Assembly: GCF_035117555.1 (NCBI RefSeq)
Contig: NZ_JAYKPK010000004.1
Span: forward strand, 124,001-188,000
Direction: 5' to 3'
DNA: 64,000 bases
DNA from: Yoonia sp035117555
GTDB lineage: Bacteria > Pseudomonadota > Alphaproteobacteria > Rhodobacterales > Rhodobacteraceae
In this document: one piece after another, positions 1 to 8,786 of the stretch
How positions within the stretch are numbered: the stretch's first letter is position 1
How the letters are laid out: every line of letters begins with the position of its first letter
Notes under the pieces: model-generated
Told to the model about the DNA's origin: nothing
The model's database searches: none
Seen by the model: the letters and a program-made list of their open reading frames with translations, nothing else
Position numbers and translations under genes: made by a program

Positions 1-142
1 CACCATTCGGGCCGAGCAGGCCAAAGATCGATCCGCGCGGGATATTCAGGTCGATGCCTTTCAGCGCCTCATGCGCGGGGGCGCGTTTGGTGGCGGCATA
101 GGTCTTTTTCAGCCCGGTGATTTCGATGGCGTTGTCGGTCAT
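1..142 (-). CDS. ABC transporter ATP-binding protein, N-terminal part only (cut by window edge)
   Basis: Only the first 47 residues are visible; the gene runs off the left edge. The translation starts MTDNAIEITGLKKTYA and reaches LKGIDLNIPRGSIFGLLGPNG, where the last residues are the beginning of a Walker A loop (GPNGxGKS). The A-loop aromatic (Y15 in KKTYA) that stacks on the adenine of ATP is present. This is the ATPase subunit of an ABC transporter; the GLLGPNG form is most common in ABC-2 type exporters, but the substrate cannot be told from this fragment. The start at 142 is the only in-frame ATG. Confidence 0.85.
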   Translation of the reverse strand, partial: MTDNAIEITGLKKTYAATKRAPAHEALKGIDLNIPRGSIFGLLGPNG

Positions 143-228
143 GCTGGTCTTTCCCCTTTGCCGCGGCTGCGGTATAGGGTGCTACATAAGGCGGGCAGCG
201 CCCCGCGGCAATCAGACAGGCCAGATCC

Positions 229-408
229 ATGACCACACCCGCCCCGGAAACCCGCATTGTGAACGACTGGCGCGTCGCCTGTGATGGCGGTGCAGGCGGG
301 CTTGGCCATCCGCGCGTCTGGCTGCAAATCCCTGATCAGCGCGGCTGGGTCGAATGCCCCTATTGCGATGCGCGGCTGATTCACAAGGATTTCGAAGGCA
401 AGGTCTGA
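229..408 (+). CDS. Zinc-finger domain protein (zf-CHCC, NDUFS6-like), 59 aa
   Basis: A 59-residue protein starting MTTPAPETRIVNDWRVACDG. The pattern Cys18, His27-Pro (GHPRVWLQI) and CPYC (Cys43, Cys46) matches the CHCC zinc-binding domain related to the NDUFS6/13-kDa accessory subunit of respiratory complex I, usual length about 60 residues. In alphaproteobacteria it is normally a stand-alone small gene. The zinc ligands are what I see; a role in complex I maturation is inferred from the family. It lies 38 bp before polA on the same strand and may be cotranscribed with it. Confidence 0.85.
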   Translation: MTTPAPETRIVNDWRVACDGGAGGLGHPRVWLQIPDQRGWVECPYCDARLIHKDFEGKV

Positions 409-446
409 GTCCCGCTCAGGCCATCACATCATCACGGAGATCAGAT

Positions 447-3257
447 ATGGCACCCACATTCGGCAAAGGCTGTCATCTGCATCTGATCGACGGTTCCGCC
501 TTCATCTTTCGCGCCTATCACGCCTTGCCGCCGCTGACGCGCAAGTCGGACGGCTTGCCTGTCGGCGCGGTCAGCGGCTTTGTGAATATGCTGCAACGCT
601 ATGTCGAAAATAACAGCGGGGCCGATGCGGCGACCCATGTGGCGGTGATTTTCGACAAGGGCAGCCATACATTCCGCAATGATATGTTTGACCAATACAA
701 GGCCAATCGCGAGGCGATGCCAGAGGATCTGCGCCCGCAGATCCCGCTGACCCGCGCCGCGACCCGCGCCTTCAACATCGCCTGTGAAGAGGTCGAAGGG
801 TTCGAGGCGGATGATATCATCGCCACCCTTGCGCATCAGGCACGTAATGCCGGGGGCCGTGTCACCATCGTCAGTTCTGACAAGGATCTGATGCAATTGG
901 TCGGCGACGGTGTCGAAATGCTCGACCCAATGAAGAACAAACGCATCGACCGCGACGGCGTGTTCGAAAAATTCGGCGTGTTCCCTGACCGCGTGGTCGA
1001 TGTACAGGCGCTGGCAGGCGATTCGGTTGACAACGTGCCGGGCGCGCCGGGCATCGGGATCAAGACCGCCGCCTTGCTGATCAACGAATTTGGCGATCTG
1101 GAAAGCCTTTTGGACCGCGCGGGCGAGATCAAGCAGCCTAAACGGCGCGAGACGTTGATCGATCACCGCGCGCAGATTGAGCTGTCCAAGAAACTGGTGC
1201 AGCTTGATTGCGACATGGCGCTGGATTTCGGGCTGGATGATCTGGAAATCCGCCCGCCAGAGACCGAGGTGCTGCTGGCGTTTCTGGCCGAGATGGAATT
1301 CCGCACCGTCACCAAACGGATCGCTGACAAGCTGGGGGTCGAGGCCCCTGCGATTGAGGCGAGCGCGCCTGTGGCCAGCAGTGCTTTGCCCGAGGTCGTG
1401 CCGTTTGATCCCGACAGCTATGAATGCGTGCGCGATGCCGCGGCCCTGCAAATCTGGATCGACCGGATTTATGAGGCGGGCCATGTCGCGGTGGATACCG
1501 AAACCACCGCATTGGATGAAATGCGCGCCGATCTGGTGGGGATTTCGCTTTGCGTGAACGCGGGGCAAGCCTGTTACATCCCGCTGGCGCATAAGGCGGG
1601 ATCGGATGATCTGTTCGGGTCCGACAAACGTGCCGATGGGCAGATGGCAATGGCCGACTGCCTTGCCCTGCTCAAACCCGTGCTGGAGGATGCCAGCATC
1701 CTGAAAATCGGGCAGAACATGAAATATGACGCCAAGATTTTCGCGCTGCTGGACATTCATGTCGCGCCCATTGATGACACGATGCTGATGTCTTACGCGA
1801 TGCATGCGGGTCTGCATAATCACGGCATGGATGTGCTATCCGAACGTTATCTGGGTCACACCCCGATCCCCATCAAGCCGCTTTTGGGCAGTGGCAAATC
1901 CGCTATCACCTTTGACCGCGTGCCGGTTGATGATGCCGTGAAATATGCCGCCGAGGATGCCGATATCACCCTGCGGCTGTGGCAGATGTTCAAACCGCAA
2001 TTGCACCAGAGCCGTGTGACCACCGTTTATGAAACCCTCGAACGGCCGCTGGTCCCGGTGCTGGCGCAGATGGAAATGCATGGCATCAAGGTCGACCGCG
2101 ATACGCTGTCGCGGATGTCCAACGCTTTTGCGCAGAAAATGGCCGGGCTGGAGGATGAGATCCAGCAGATGGCGGGCCGCCCGTTCAATGTCGGATCGCC
2201 GAAACAACTGGGCGAAATCCTGTTCGATGACCTCAGCCTCGCCATGCCCGATGGCAAGACACCTGCGAAGGGCAAAACCGGGGCCTATTCGACGGGTGCC
2301 GATGTGCTGGAAGACCTTGCCACGATCCACGATCTGCCGCGCCGGATTCTGGACTGGCGGCAACTCTCGAAACTGAAGTCAACCTATACCGATGCGCTGC
2401 AAACCCATATCAACCCGGACACGGGCCGGGTGCATACATCCTATTCCATCGCGGGCGCAATCACCGGGCGGCTCGCCTCCACCGATCCGAACCTGCAGAA
2501 CATCCCCGTAAGGTCCGAGGAAGGGCGGCGCATCCGTGAAGCCTTTGTCGCGGATCAGGGCAATGTCATCGTCAGCCTCGATTACAGCCAGATCGAATTG
2601 CGAATTCTGGCCCATATCGCCGGGATCGACGCGCTGAAACAGGCGTTTCTGGACGGGATCGACATCCATGCGATGACGGCGTCCGAAATGTTCGACGTGC
2701 CGCTGGATCAGATGACGCCCGATATCCGCCGTCAGGCCAAGGCGATCAATTTTGGCGTGATCTACGGCATTTCGGGCTTCGGCCTTGCCCGCAATCTGCG
2801 CATCCCGCGCGGCGATGCGCAGGGGTTCATCGACCGCTATTTCGAACGTTTCCCCGGTATCCGCAATTATATGGACGACACCGTGGCTTTTGCGAAAGAC
2901 CACGGTTACGTCCAGACGTTGTTTGGCCGCAAGATCAACACGCCCGAAATCAACGCCAAGGGCCCGCAGGCCGGTTTCGCCAAACGCGCCGCGATCAATG
3001 CGCCGATCCAAGGCACCGCCGCCGATGTGATCCGGCGCGCGATGATCCGTATGCCGGATGCCATTGCCGGATTACCTGCGAAAATGCTGCTGCAGGTGCA
3101 TGACGAATTGATCTTCGAGGTTGATGCGGCGGCTGCCGATGACCTGATCCACACCGCGCGTCAGGTCATGGAAAACGCCAGCGACCCCGCCGTGAAACTC
3201 GACGTCAAACTGGCGGTCGATGCAGGCCAAGGCCCGAACTGGGCCAAAGCGCATTAA
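447..3257 (+). CDS. polA: DNA polymerase I, 936 aa
   Basis: Repair and replication polymerase that removes RNA primers and fills gaps. Three domains are visible in order: 5'-3' exonuclease (residues about 1-300, LHLIDGSAFIFRAYHALPP at the start, SSDKDLMQLV, GDSVDNVPG helix-hairpin-helix); 3'-5' exonuclease (motif VDTETTALDE near residue 349); and polymerase with motif A (SLDYSQIELRILAH, about 710), motif B (RRQAKAINFGVIYG) and motif C (LLQVHDELIFEV, about 884). The proofreading acidic residues are present, so all three activities should be intact. Start chosen at ATG 447: it has a GGAGA six bases upstream and gives the family's usual N-terminus; an in-frame upstream start at 354 would overlap the zinc-finger gene. 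Length is normal for the family. Confidence 0.98.
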   Translation: MAPTFGKGCHLHLIDGSAFIFRAYHALPPLTRKSDGLPVGAVSGFVNMLQRYVENNSGADAATHVAVIFDKGSHTFRNDMFDQYKANREAMPEDLRPQIPLTRAATRAFNIACEEVEGFEADDIIATLAHQARNAGGRVTIVSSDKDLMQLVGDGVEMLDPMKNKRIDRDGVFEKFGVFPDRVVDVQALAGDSVDNVPGAPGIGIKTAALLINEFGDLESLLDRAGEIKQPKRRETLIDHRAQIELSKKLVQLDCDMALDFGLDDLEIRPPETEVLLAFLAEMEFRTVTKRIADKLGVEAPAIEASAPVASSALPEVVPFDPDSYECVRDAAALQIWIDRIYEAGHVAVDTETTALDEMRADLVGISLCVNAGQACYIPLAHKAGSDDLFGSDKRADGQMAMADCLALLKPVLEDASILKIGQNMKYDAKIFALLDIHVAPIDDTMLMSYAMHAGLHNHGMDVLSERYLGHTPIPIKPLLGSGKSAITFDRVPVDDAVKYAAEDADITLRLWQMFKPQLHQSRVTTVYETLERPLVPVLAQMEMHGIKVDRDTLSRMSNAFAQKMAGLEDEIQQMAGRPFNVGSPKQLGEILFDDLSLAMPDGKTPAKGKTGAYSTGADVLEDLATIHDLPRRILDWRQLSKLKSTYTDALQTHINPDTGRVHTSYSIAGAITGRLASTDPNLQNIPVRSEEGRRIREAFVADQGNVIVSLDYSQIELRILAHIAGIDALKQAFLDGIDIHAMTASEMFDVPLDQMTPDIRRQAKAINFGVIYGISGFGLARNLRIPRGDAQGFIDRYFERFPGIRNYMDDTVAFAKDHGYVQTLFGRKINTPEINAKGPQAGFAKRAAINAPIQGTAADVIRRAMIRMPDAIAGLPAKMLLQVHDELIFEVDAAAADDLIHTARQVMENASDPAVKLDVKLAVDAGQGPNWAKAH

Positions 3258-3283
3258 AAAAGGCGCCGGTGAAACCCGGCGCC
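3256..3283 (-). terminator. Rho-independent terminator of the Hsp20 gene, overlapping the polA stop
   Basis: An 8-bp G/C stem (3262-3269 with 3276-3283, 6-nt loop) is followed on the minus strand by six T (3261-3256). The T-run lies on the minus side, so it terminates the hsp20 transcript; it overlaps the last two bases of polA. Confidence 0.75.
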
Positions 3284-3286
3284 CCA

Positions 3287-3318
3287 CTTCTTATTTCTGC
3301 AAATACTCCCGCGCGGAG
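3287..3318 (-). repeat. Dispersed GGGAGTATTTGCAGAAA motif, copy 1
   Basis: Read on the minus strand it gives CTCCGCGCGGGAGTATTT followed by GCAGAAATAAGAAG. Nearly identical to the copy at 35719-35751 and related to the CCTCCGGCGGGGATATTT copies elsewhere in the window. Sits between the hsp20 stop and its terminator. Confidence 0.7.
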
Positions 3319-3335
3319 CGCAGTGTGACGGCGGA

Positions 3336-3803
3336 TCAGTTCACCGACTTGGCGTCAACCAGATTGGCCTGCGTCCGTTCACCCGCCGCAATCGCAATCC
3401 GGCGCGGTTTCAGCGCTTCGGGCACTTCGCGGATCAGGTCGATATGCAGCATGCCGTTTTCATGCAGCGCACCTGTCACCTGCACATGATCGGCCAGATG
3501 GAACCGGCGTTCAAAGGCGCGGGTCGCAATCCCGCGATGTAGGAATTTGCGCTCGGCCTCATACTCGGCCTTGCGGGCGGTGACATGCAGTGCGCGGTCT
3601 TTCACCTCGATCGCCAGCTCGTCCGCGGCAAAGCCAGCGGCGGCAATCGAAATCCGCCAACCATCATCGGCGGTCTTTTCGATATTATAGGGGGGATAGG
3701 AATTCTGGCCGACATCACTGGCCAAAGCCCGGTCCATCAATTCGGCAATCTGATCAAAGCCGACAGTGGCACGGTAAAGTGGGGTCAGATCGAAACTACG
3801 CAT
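3336..3803 (-). CDS. Hsp20 family small heat-shock protein (IbpA-like), 155 aa
   Basis: ATP-independent holdase chaperone that binds unfolding proteins in the cytoplasm. The sequence MRSFDLTPLYRATVGFDQI is the typical IbpA-type N-terminus of this order. The alpha-crystallin core runs from about residue 35 (YPPYNIEKTADDGWRISIAAAGF) through FERRFHLADHVQVTGALHENGMLHIDL, and a C-terminal PRRIAI motif provides the I-x-I anchor. The start at 3803 is preferred to the ATG at 3812 because AAGGA stands 9 nt upstream of the former, while it directly abuts the latter. A sigma-32-type promoter and a possible RNA thermometer lie upstream. Confidence 0.93.
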   Translation of the reverse strand: MRSFDLTPLYRATVGFDQIAELMDRALASDVGQNSYPPYNIEKTADDGWRISIAAAGFAADELAIEVKDRALHVTARKAEYEAERKFLHRGIATRAFERRFHLADHVQVTGALHENGMLHIDLIREVPEALKPRRIAIAAGERTQANLVDAKSVN

Positions 3804-3898
3804 TTGGGTCATCCTTTTTCGCAAGCGATAACAATGGTCTGGCCTTCCGATATCGGACAGGCCGGTGATCCGGGGCCCATCATTGGCACCCCGATAGA

Positions 3899-3931
3899 TA
3901 TTATATTGGAAAGCGATATCGCGGTTTCAAG
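3899..3931 (-). promoter_or_regulatory. Sigma-32 (RpoH)-type promoter of hsp20
   Basis: Minus-strand -35 CTTGAAA (3931-3925) and -10 region TCCAATATAA (3910-3901), separated by 14 nt. CTTGAAA with a 13-14 nt spacer is the RpoH consensus; the -10 fits the CCCCATNT consensus only in part. It implies a leader of about 95 nt before the hsp20 start. Confidence 0.6.
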
Positions 3932-3934
3932 ACC

Positions 3935-4741
3935 CTAATCGACGGTGATGAATTTCGCCCCGATATCATTGCGCTCGCCCTGCGCGATCAGCCTTTGGGT
4001 GCCGCCGGGGCGTGCCGGACCTGTGACAGCAAAATGTGCCAGCAGCGCATTGAGCGGCCCGTCAAGCGAGGTGCCAAGTGCGACTTTCTGCCCATCGACC
4101 TGTGCCATCGCGGATACGACAGAGGCGATGCGCGGCGCGCCATCGCGCATGGTGAAAACGGGCGATCCGCTGGAGCCGAAATCCACATCGCAGGTCAGCA
4201 CGATCACGCCGGTCTGGCGGCCCAGCACGTTGCAGAGTTCCTGCAAACTGGGCGCATCCTCGCGCCCCTGGCCGTAGGACACGACGCCGACCTCATCCCC
4301 CGGCAACGGGCGGTCCGCGATCAGATAGGGCCGCAGCCGGGTTTGCATGATTGGCCGGTCGAGTTCCAACACGGCGATATCCATCGCCACCGCTGCGGTC
4401 TCTGTCACCTCGCCTTGATGGACGTAGCCCGGATGCCCGACAGCGCGCAGCACATTGCGCGTGGCCGCTGCCTGCCCGTCGCGCAATCCGGCGCGAAAGG
4501 CAAAGCGGTCGGGCGCGATCAGTGTGCCGTCACGGTCGTAAAGACAATGCGCCGCCGTCAGGATCAGCCTTTCGCGGATCAGGGCGGCGGTGCAGAACCC
4601 CTTGCCCGCGATATCGAGCCTGCCGACAGCCTCCCAGCCGGTGCTGGCCTGGCGTGTCTGCAGGCTGACCAGATCGCTTTGCGCCAGCGCTGCTACAGCG
4701 CTTGCCAGCGCCATCACCGCTGCAAGAAAGATCTGGCGCAT
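3935..4741 (-). CDS. Trypsin-like serine protease, secreted, 268 aa
   Basis: A chymotrypsin-fold endopeptidase exported by Sec: MRQIFLAAVMALASAVAALAQ is a clear signal peptide with an ALA-Q cleavage site near residue 21. The triad is complete: His in LTAAHCLYD, Asp in AVAMDIAVLEL, Ser in FGSSGSPVF. Cysteines around TAAHC and in ELCNVLG/VLTCDVDF may form disulfides. The GSSGSP serine motif and lack of a PDZ domain place it with V8/glutamyl-endopeptidase-like trypsins rather than DegP. The substrate is unknown. It is monocistronic, between hsp20 and glcF on the same strand. Confidence 0.9.
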   Translation of the reverse strand: MRQIFLAAVMALASAVAALAQSDLVSLQTRQASTGWEAVGRLDIAGKGFCTAALIRERLILTAAHCLYDRDGTLIAPDRFAFRAGLRDGQAAATRNVLRAVGHPGYVHQGEVTETAAVAMDIAVLELDRPIMQTRLRPYLIADRPLPGDEVGVVSYGQGREDAPSLQELCNVLGRQTGVIVLTCDVDFGSSGSPVFTMRDGAPRIASVVSAMAQVDGQKVALGTSLDGPLNALLAHFAVTGPARPGGTQRLIAQGERNDIGAKFITVD

Positions 4742-4792
4742 CTGCTGTCCTTTGCCTGACCGGTTCAGGATACACAGGCAGGTCGCTTTGCG

Positions 4793-6112
4793 CTAGCGCA
4801 GGATCGGCACTTGCGGTGCGGTTTTATCGGGTGCTGTCAGCGCGGGCGGCTGCGGCCCGCCTGTCGCCCAATCCAGCAATTCGACGGTATGCACGATGGG
4901 CAGGCCGGTGGCGCTGCCGATCTGCATCATGCAGCCGATGTTGCCTGCGGCGATGATATCGGGGGTCAGTGCCTCCAACGTCCTGACCTTGCGCGCTTTC
5001 AGTTCCTTGGAAATCACCGGCTGCATCAGATTATAGGTTCCGGCAGAGCCGCAGCACAGGTGGCTGTCGGCGGGTTCCAGCACGGTGAAACCGGCCTTTT
5101 TCAGCAGATCCTTGGGATAGGTCTTGATCTTCTGCCCATGCTGCAAGGAACAGGCGGCGTGATAGGCGACCTTGGTGCCTTTCGCCGCACCTGCGGGCAG
5201 GTCAAGTTTCATCAGCACTTCCGAGACATCCATTGCAATCGCGCTGACCCGTGCTGCATCGGCAGCGAGCGGATCATTGCGGAACATATGGCCGTAATCC
5301 TTGACGGTGGTGCCGCAGCCGGATGTGTTGATGACAATCGCATCTAAGCCCCCCTGATCCATCTCGCGCACCCAGGCGCGGATATTGGCGGCGGCGGCTC
5401 TATGGCTTTCAGTTTCCTTGCCCATGTGATGGGTCAAGGCCCCGCAACAGCCCGCACCTTTCGCGACCACGACTTCCGCCCCAAACCGGGTCAGCAACCG
5501 GATCGTGGCGTCATTGATATCGGTATTCAGTGCCTTTTGCGCGCAGCCGGTCATCAGCGCGACGCGCATCTTTTTATGCGCCACACCAAAGGTCTGGGGA
5601 TCATCATTGCGGCTGACCGGGGGGATCTGGCGCGGCGCCATCTCCAGCATCGCGCGCAAGCGCGGGTCTGGCATGAACCGGGCAAAAGGGCGCCCGATTT
5701 TGGCCCCGAACAACGCCAGCCGGAACCGCATTGGATAGGGTAGGATCTGCGCCAGAACCCAGCGCAAGGCGCGGTCCGACCAAGGGCGGTTATATTTTTT
5801 CTCAATATAGGCGCGCGCCTGGTCGACCAGATGCATGTAATGCACGCCGGATGGACAGGTGGTCATGCAGGCCAGACAGGAAAGGCAGCGGTCGATGTGT
5901 TTGACCGTTTTCGCATCGGGAATGCGGTCGTTTTCCAACATATCCTTGATCAGATAAATCCGACCCCGCGGGCTGTCCAGTTCATCGCCCAATATCTGAT
6001 AGGTCGGACAGGTCGCGGTGCAGAACCCGCAATGGACACAAGACCGCAATATCTGATTGGCCCGCTGAATGCCGGGGTCCTGCAATTGCGTGGCTGTAAA
6101 ATTGGTCTGCAT
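4793..6112 (-). CDS. glcF: Glycolate oxidase iron-sulfur subunit, 439 aa
   Basis: Passes electrons from the FAD subunits of glycolate oxidase to the membrane quinone pool. Two ferredoxin-type clusters are visible near the N-terminus, CVHCGFCTATCP (about 27-38) and CLSCLACMTTCPSG (about 77-90), each giving a [4Fe-4S] site. Two CCG domains follow (GCCGALTHHMG and CCGSAGTYN), typical of GlcF/HdrD-type proteins. The start codon overlaps the glcE stop as TGATG, so the two are translationally coupled. Together with GlcD and GlcE it oxidises glycolate to glyoxylate. Length is as expected. Confidence 0.96.
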   Translation of the reverse strand: MQTNFTATQLQDPGIQRANQILRSCVHCGFCTATCPTYQILGDELDSPRGRIYLIKDMLENDRIPDAKTVKHIDRCLSCLACMTTCPSGVHYMHLVDQARAYIEKKYNRPWSDRALRWVLAQILPYPMRFRLALFGAKIGRPFARFMPDPRLRAMLEMAPRQIPPVSRNDDPQTFGVAHKKMRVALMTGCAQKALNTDINDATIRLLTRFGAEVVVAKGAGCCGALTHHMGKETESHRAAAANIRAWVREMDQGGLDAIVINTSGCGTTVKDYGHMFRNDPLAADAARVSAIAMDVSEVLMKLDLPAGAAKGTKVAYHAACSLQHGQKIKTYPKDLLKKAGFTVLEPADSHLCCGSAGTYNLMQPVISKELKARKVRTLEALTPDIIAAGNIGCMMQIGSATGLPIVHTVELLDWATGGPQPPALTAPDKTAPQVPILR

Positions 6113-7194
6113 CAGCCCATCATCCCCGGATTAAGAATGCCGCGCGGATCAAACTTTGCCCGCAGCCCGGCGGCAAGGGCGGCAATCGGCGCGGGTTCCG
6201 GCTGAAACACCGGCACCTGCGCCGCGCCCCGGATCAAGGTCGCGTGGCCTTTGAAATCACCCAGTCTTGCGCGCAGATCGCCATCGGTCAGCAACCAGAC
6301 AAGTCCACCGGCCCAATCATACAGCACCGCTTTGGCCGCCGCCTGCGCCACCAAGCCCGGCGCATCGGAAGGTTTCACCGACAAGCGCCAGACATCGCCC
6401 GGCTGATCGGCAAAAGCGGCGACATCGCGGATCGCGGCCCAGATCGCGGGATCATCCTCCACAGTCACCGCGCCAAACGGTGCCAAAACGCCCGCCAAAG
6501 CCTGCGCACGGTAAGCGATTGAGGCGGCGAAACCTTCCAACCGCAACATCGTGCGCCCCGAAGTCGGATCATGCGCCGCCCCCGTCACCTCGAAAGGCGA
6601 CGTCATTGCTGCCGCCATCGCGGCCACGGCGCGGGTATCATCAAGGCCCTGCAACACAAGCGTCACCTGCGCCTCGACATTCGGCATCACCTTCAACGCC
6701 ACTTCGGTCAGCACCCCCAAAGTGCCATAGGAGCCACACAGCAGCTTGACCAGATCATAGCCGGTGACATTTTTCATCACCCGGCCACCATTCTTGATCA
6801 CCTGCCCGGTGCCATCGACAAACCGCACCCCCAGCATGAAATCGCGGCAGGCCCCGACCGATATCCTGCGCGGCCCGGACACATTGGCCGCGACCATCCC
6901 GCCGATTGTCGGCTCACCTGACGTGCCCAGCAAAACCTGGTGATCCATCGGCTCAAAGGCCAGCCGCTGGTTTTCCTTGGCCAAGCGCGCCTCGACTTCC
7001 GCCAAAGGCGTGCCTGCCTTGGCCACCAGCGTCAGCGCGCCGGGTTCATACAGCGTGATGCCCGCGATGCCTGCCAGCGACAAAGCCGCGCCGGTGGACC
7101 GCCCCACAGCCCGCGTGCCGCCGCCGACGATGCGCAGCGGGCTGTCCGCCTCTGCCACGATCCGGGCAAGCTCTTCTTCACTTTGGGGAATCAT
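6112..7194 (-). CDS. glcE: Glycolate oxidase subunit GlcE (FAD-binding), 360 aa
   Basis: Second flavoprotein subunit of glycolate oxidase. It has an FAD-binding PCMH domain (PLRIVGGGTRAVGRS near the start; then GTSGEPTIGGMVAANVSGPRR and NGGRVMKNVTGYDLVKLLCGSYGTLG) and a short C-terminal FAD-oxidase domain ending DPRGILNPGMMG. The start at ATG 7194 (MIPQSEEELARI) is chosen because the frame upstream is intergenic sequence made largely of a dispersed repeat, whose end supplies a GGAC possibly acting as ribosome-binding site. Second gene of glcDEF, overlapping glcF by one base. Confidence 0.93.
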   Translation of the reverse strand: MIPQSEEELARIVAEADSPLRIVGGGTRAVGRSTGAALSLAGIAGITLYEPGALTLVAKAGTPLAEVEARLAKENQRLAFEPMDHQVLLGTSGEPTIGGMVAANVSGPRRISVGACRDFMLGVRFVDGTGQVIKNGGRVMKNVTGYDLVKLLCGSYGTLGVLTEVALKVMPNVEAQVTLVLQGLDDTRAVAAMAAAMTSPFEVTGAAHDPTSGRTMLRLEGFAASIAYRAQALAGVLAPFGAVTVEDDPAIWAAIRDVAAFADQPGDVWRLSVKPSDAPGLVAQAAAKAVLYDWAGGLVWLLTDGDLRARLGDFKGHATLIRGAAQVPVFQPEPAPIAALAAGLRAKFDPRGILNPGMMG

Positions 7195-7196
7195 AT

Positions 7197-7229
7197 CATC
7201 GTCCGAGCATAAATATCCTGGGGGAGCCC
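7197..7229 (-). repeat. Dispersed motif, degenerate copy before glcE
   Basis: On the minus strand: GGGCTCCCCCAGGATATTT followed by ATGCTCGGACGATG. The tail is the same as in the copies at 20536-20568 and 41170-41202. It fills most of the glcD-glcE gap and ends directly before the glcE start. Confidence 0.6.
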
Positions 7230-7263
7230 CGGACCCAATCCGGGGCGGGGGCAAAGCCCCCCA

Positions 7264-8697
7264 TCAAGCCGCGCGTCGCGGCGCAGAGCTATCGAGCGGA
7301 AACACCTTCGCCGGGTTCAGCAGCCATAAAGGGTCGAACACATCCTTGACCGCCATCTGCGCCTCTAGATCGGCGGGCGCAAATTGCACATGCATCAGGT
7401 CGCGCTTCTCGATGCCGACACCATGCTCGCCGGTCAGACAGCCGCCGACCTCGACACAGAGCCGCAGGATATCGGCCCCGAAAGCCTCGCAGAGTTCCAG
7501 ATCGCCGGGTTTATTGGCATCGAACAGGATCAGCGGGTGCATATTGCCGTCACCCGCGTGGAACACATTGCCCACGGCCAAGCCGTATTCCTTTGACATT
7601 TCACCGATACGCCGCAGCACGAAGGGCAGGGCAGAGACCGGGATCGTCCCGTCAAGGCACATATAATCATTAATCTGGCCCATCGCGCCAAATGCGGATT
7701 TGCGGCCCAGCCAGATCCTTCCTGCCTCTTCGGCATCCTTCGCCTCGCGCAGTTCCACCGGATTGTGGCGGCGGGCGATCTGCATGATCAGCGCCAGTTG
7801 CGCGTCGATTTCGGCGGGGGACCCTTCGACTTCGACGATCAGCAAAGCCTCGCAAATCGGATAACCCGCCTTCGCGAAAGCCTCGGTCGCCTCGATACAG
7901 GGCCGGTCCATGAATTCGATGGCGACGGGCAGGATGCCGGCCTTGATGATATCGGTCACGACCTGTCCGGCGACTTCGGAACTGTCATAGCCCATCAGAA
8001 CGGGCCGCGCCCCTTCGGGCTTGGGCAGAATGCGCAGAATGGCTTCGGTCACGACACCCAATTGCCCTTCGGAGCCACAGATCACGCCCAGAAGGTCGAG
8101 GTTTCCCGCATCCAGATGCGCGCCACCGATTTCCAGCACATTGCCATCCATTGTCACAATCGTCACGCCGAGCAGATTATTCGTCGTCACGCCATATTTC
8201 AGACAATGCGCGCCACCTGAATTCATCGCGATATTGCCTGCGATGGCACAGGCCAGCTGGCTTGACGGATCAGGCGCATAGAAAAACCCATCCGCCTCGA
8301 CAGCACCTGTCACCGACAGATTGGTCCGGCCCGTCTGCACGCGAATATAGCGGTCGTTGTAATTGGTTTCGATCACATCCGTCATCCGCGCCACGCCAAG
8401 GATGACACAATCCGCCGTCGGCAAAGCGCCACCGGCGAGCGACGTTCCCGAACCGCGCGGCACGACTGGCACGCCCATCTCGTGGCAGATCTTCAATACT
8501 GCCGCGACTTCCTCGGTCGTCGCTGGCAGAACCACCGCCAAAGGCGGACAGCGATAGGCGGTCAGCGCGTCGCATTCATAGGCGCGGGTTTCGGCGATGT
8601 CAGCGATCAGCGCATCGGCGGGCAGTACCGCCGCCAAGCGGGCCACGATGGCATCCTTGCGCGACAGCACAGAGGCATTCGGGGTGGGCATTTGCAT
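7264..8697 (-). CDS. glcD: Glycolate oxidase subunit GlcD (FAD-linked), 477 aa
   Basis: Catalytic flavoprotein of glycolate oxidase (2-hydroxyacid to 2-oxoacid). The PCMH FAD-binding domain shows VPVVPRGSGTSLAGGALP, PSSQLACAIAGNIAMNSGG and the GSEGQLGVVTE signature; the C-terminal oxidase domain has GNVFHAGDGNMHPL and the conserved end LTGEHGVGIEKRDL...LLNPAKVFP. The start at ATG 8697 (MQMPTPNASVLSRKD) has GGAGA about 8 nt upstream. First gene of the operon glcDEF; the promoter must lie in the 89-bp divergent gap with the DUF599 gene. A paralogue of this fold is encoded at 55829-57241. Confidence 0.95.
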   Translation of the reverse strand: MQMPTPNASVLSRKDAIVARLAAVLPADALIADIAETRAYECDALTAYRCPPLAVVLPATTEEVAAVLKICHEMGVPVVPRGSGTSLAGGALPTADCVILGVARMTDVIETNYNDRYIRVQTGRTNLSVTGAVEADGFFYAPDPSSQLACAIAGNIAMNSGGAHCLKYGVTTNNLLGVTIVTMDGNVLEIGGAHLDAGNLDLLGVICGSEGQLGVVTEAILRILPKPEGARPVLMGYDSSEVAGQVVTDIIKAGILPVAIEFMDRPCIEATEAFAKAGYPICEALLIVEVEGSPAEIDAQLALIMQIARRHNPVELREAKDAEEAGRIWLGRKSAFGAMGQINDYMCLDGTIPVSALPFVLRRIGEMSKEYGLAVGNVFHAGDGNMHPLILFDANKPGDLELCEAFGADILRLCVEVGGCLTGEHGVGIEKRDLMHVQFAPADLEAQMAVKDVFDPLWLLNPAKVFPLDSSAPRRAA

Positions 8698-8786
8698 GAC
8701 GACATCTCCGATCACGATGACTGGTAAAAATATATGACCAATTTTGCTATCTGGCAAGTCGCAACATGACCCGCTAATCATTCTGC

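Noticed and set aside
441..1823. 460-aa open frame on the minus strand opposite polA
   Set aside because: It mirrors the codon structure of polA in a GC-rich genome, has His/Arg/Gln-rich composition and no domain.
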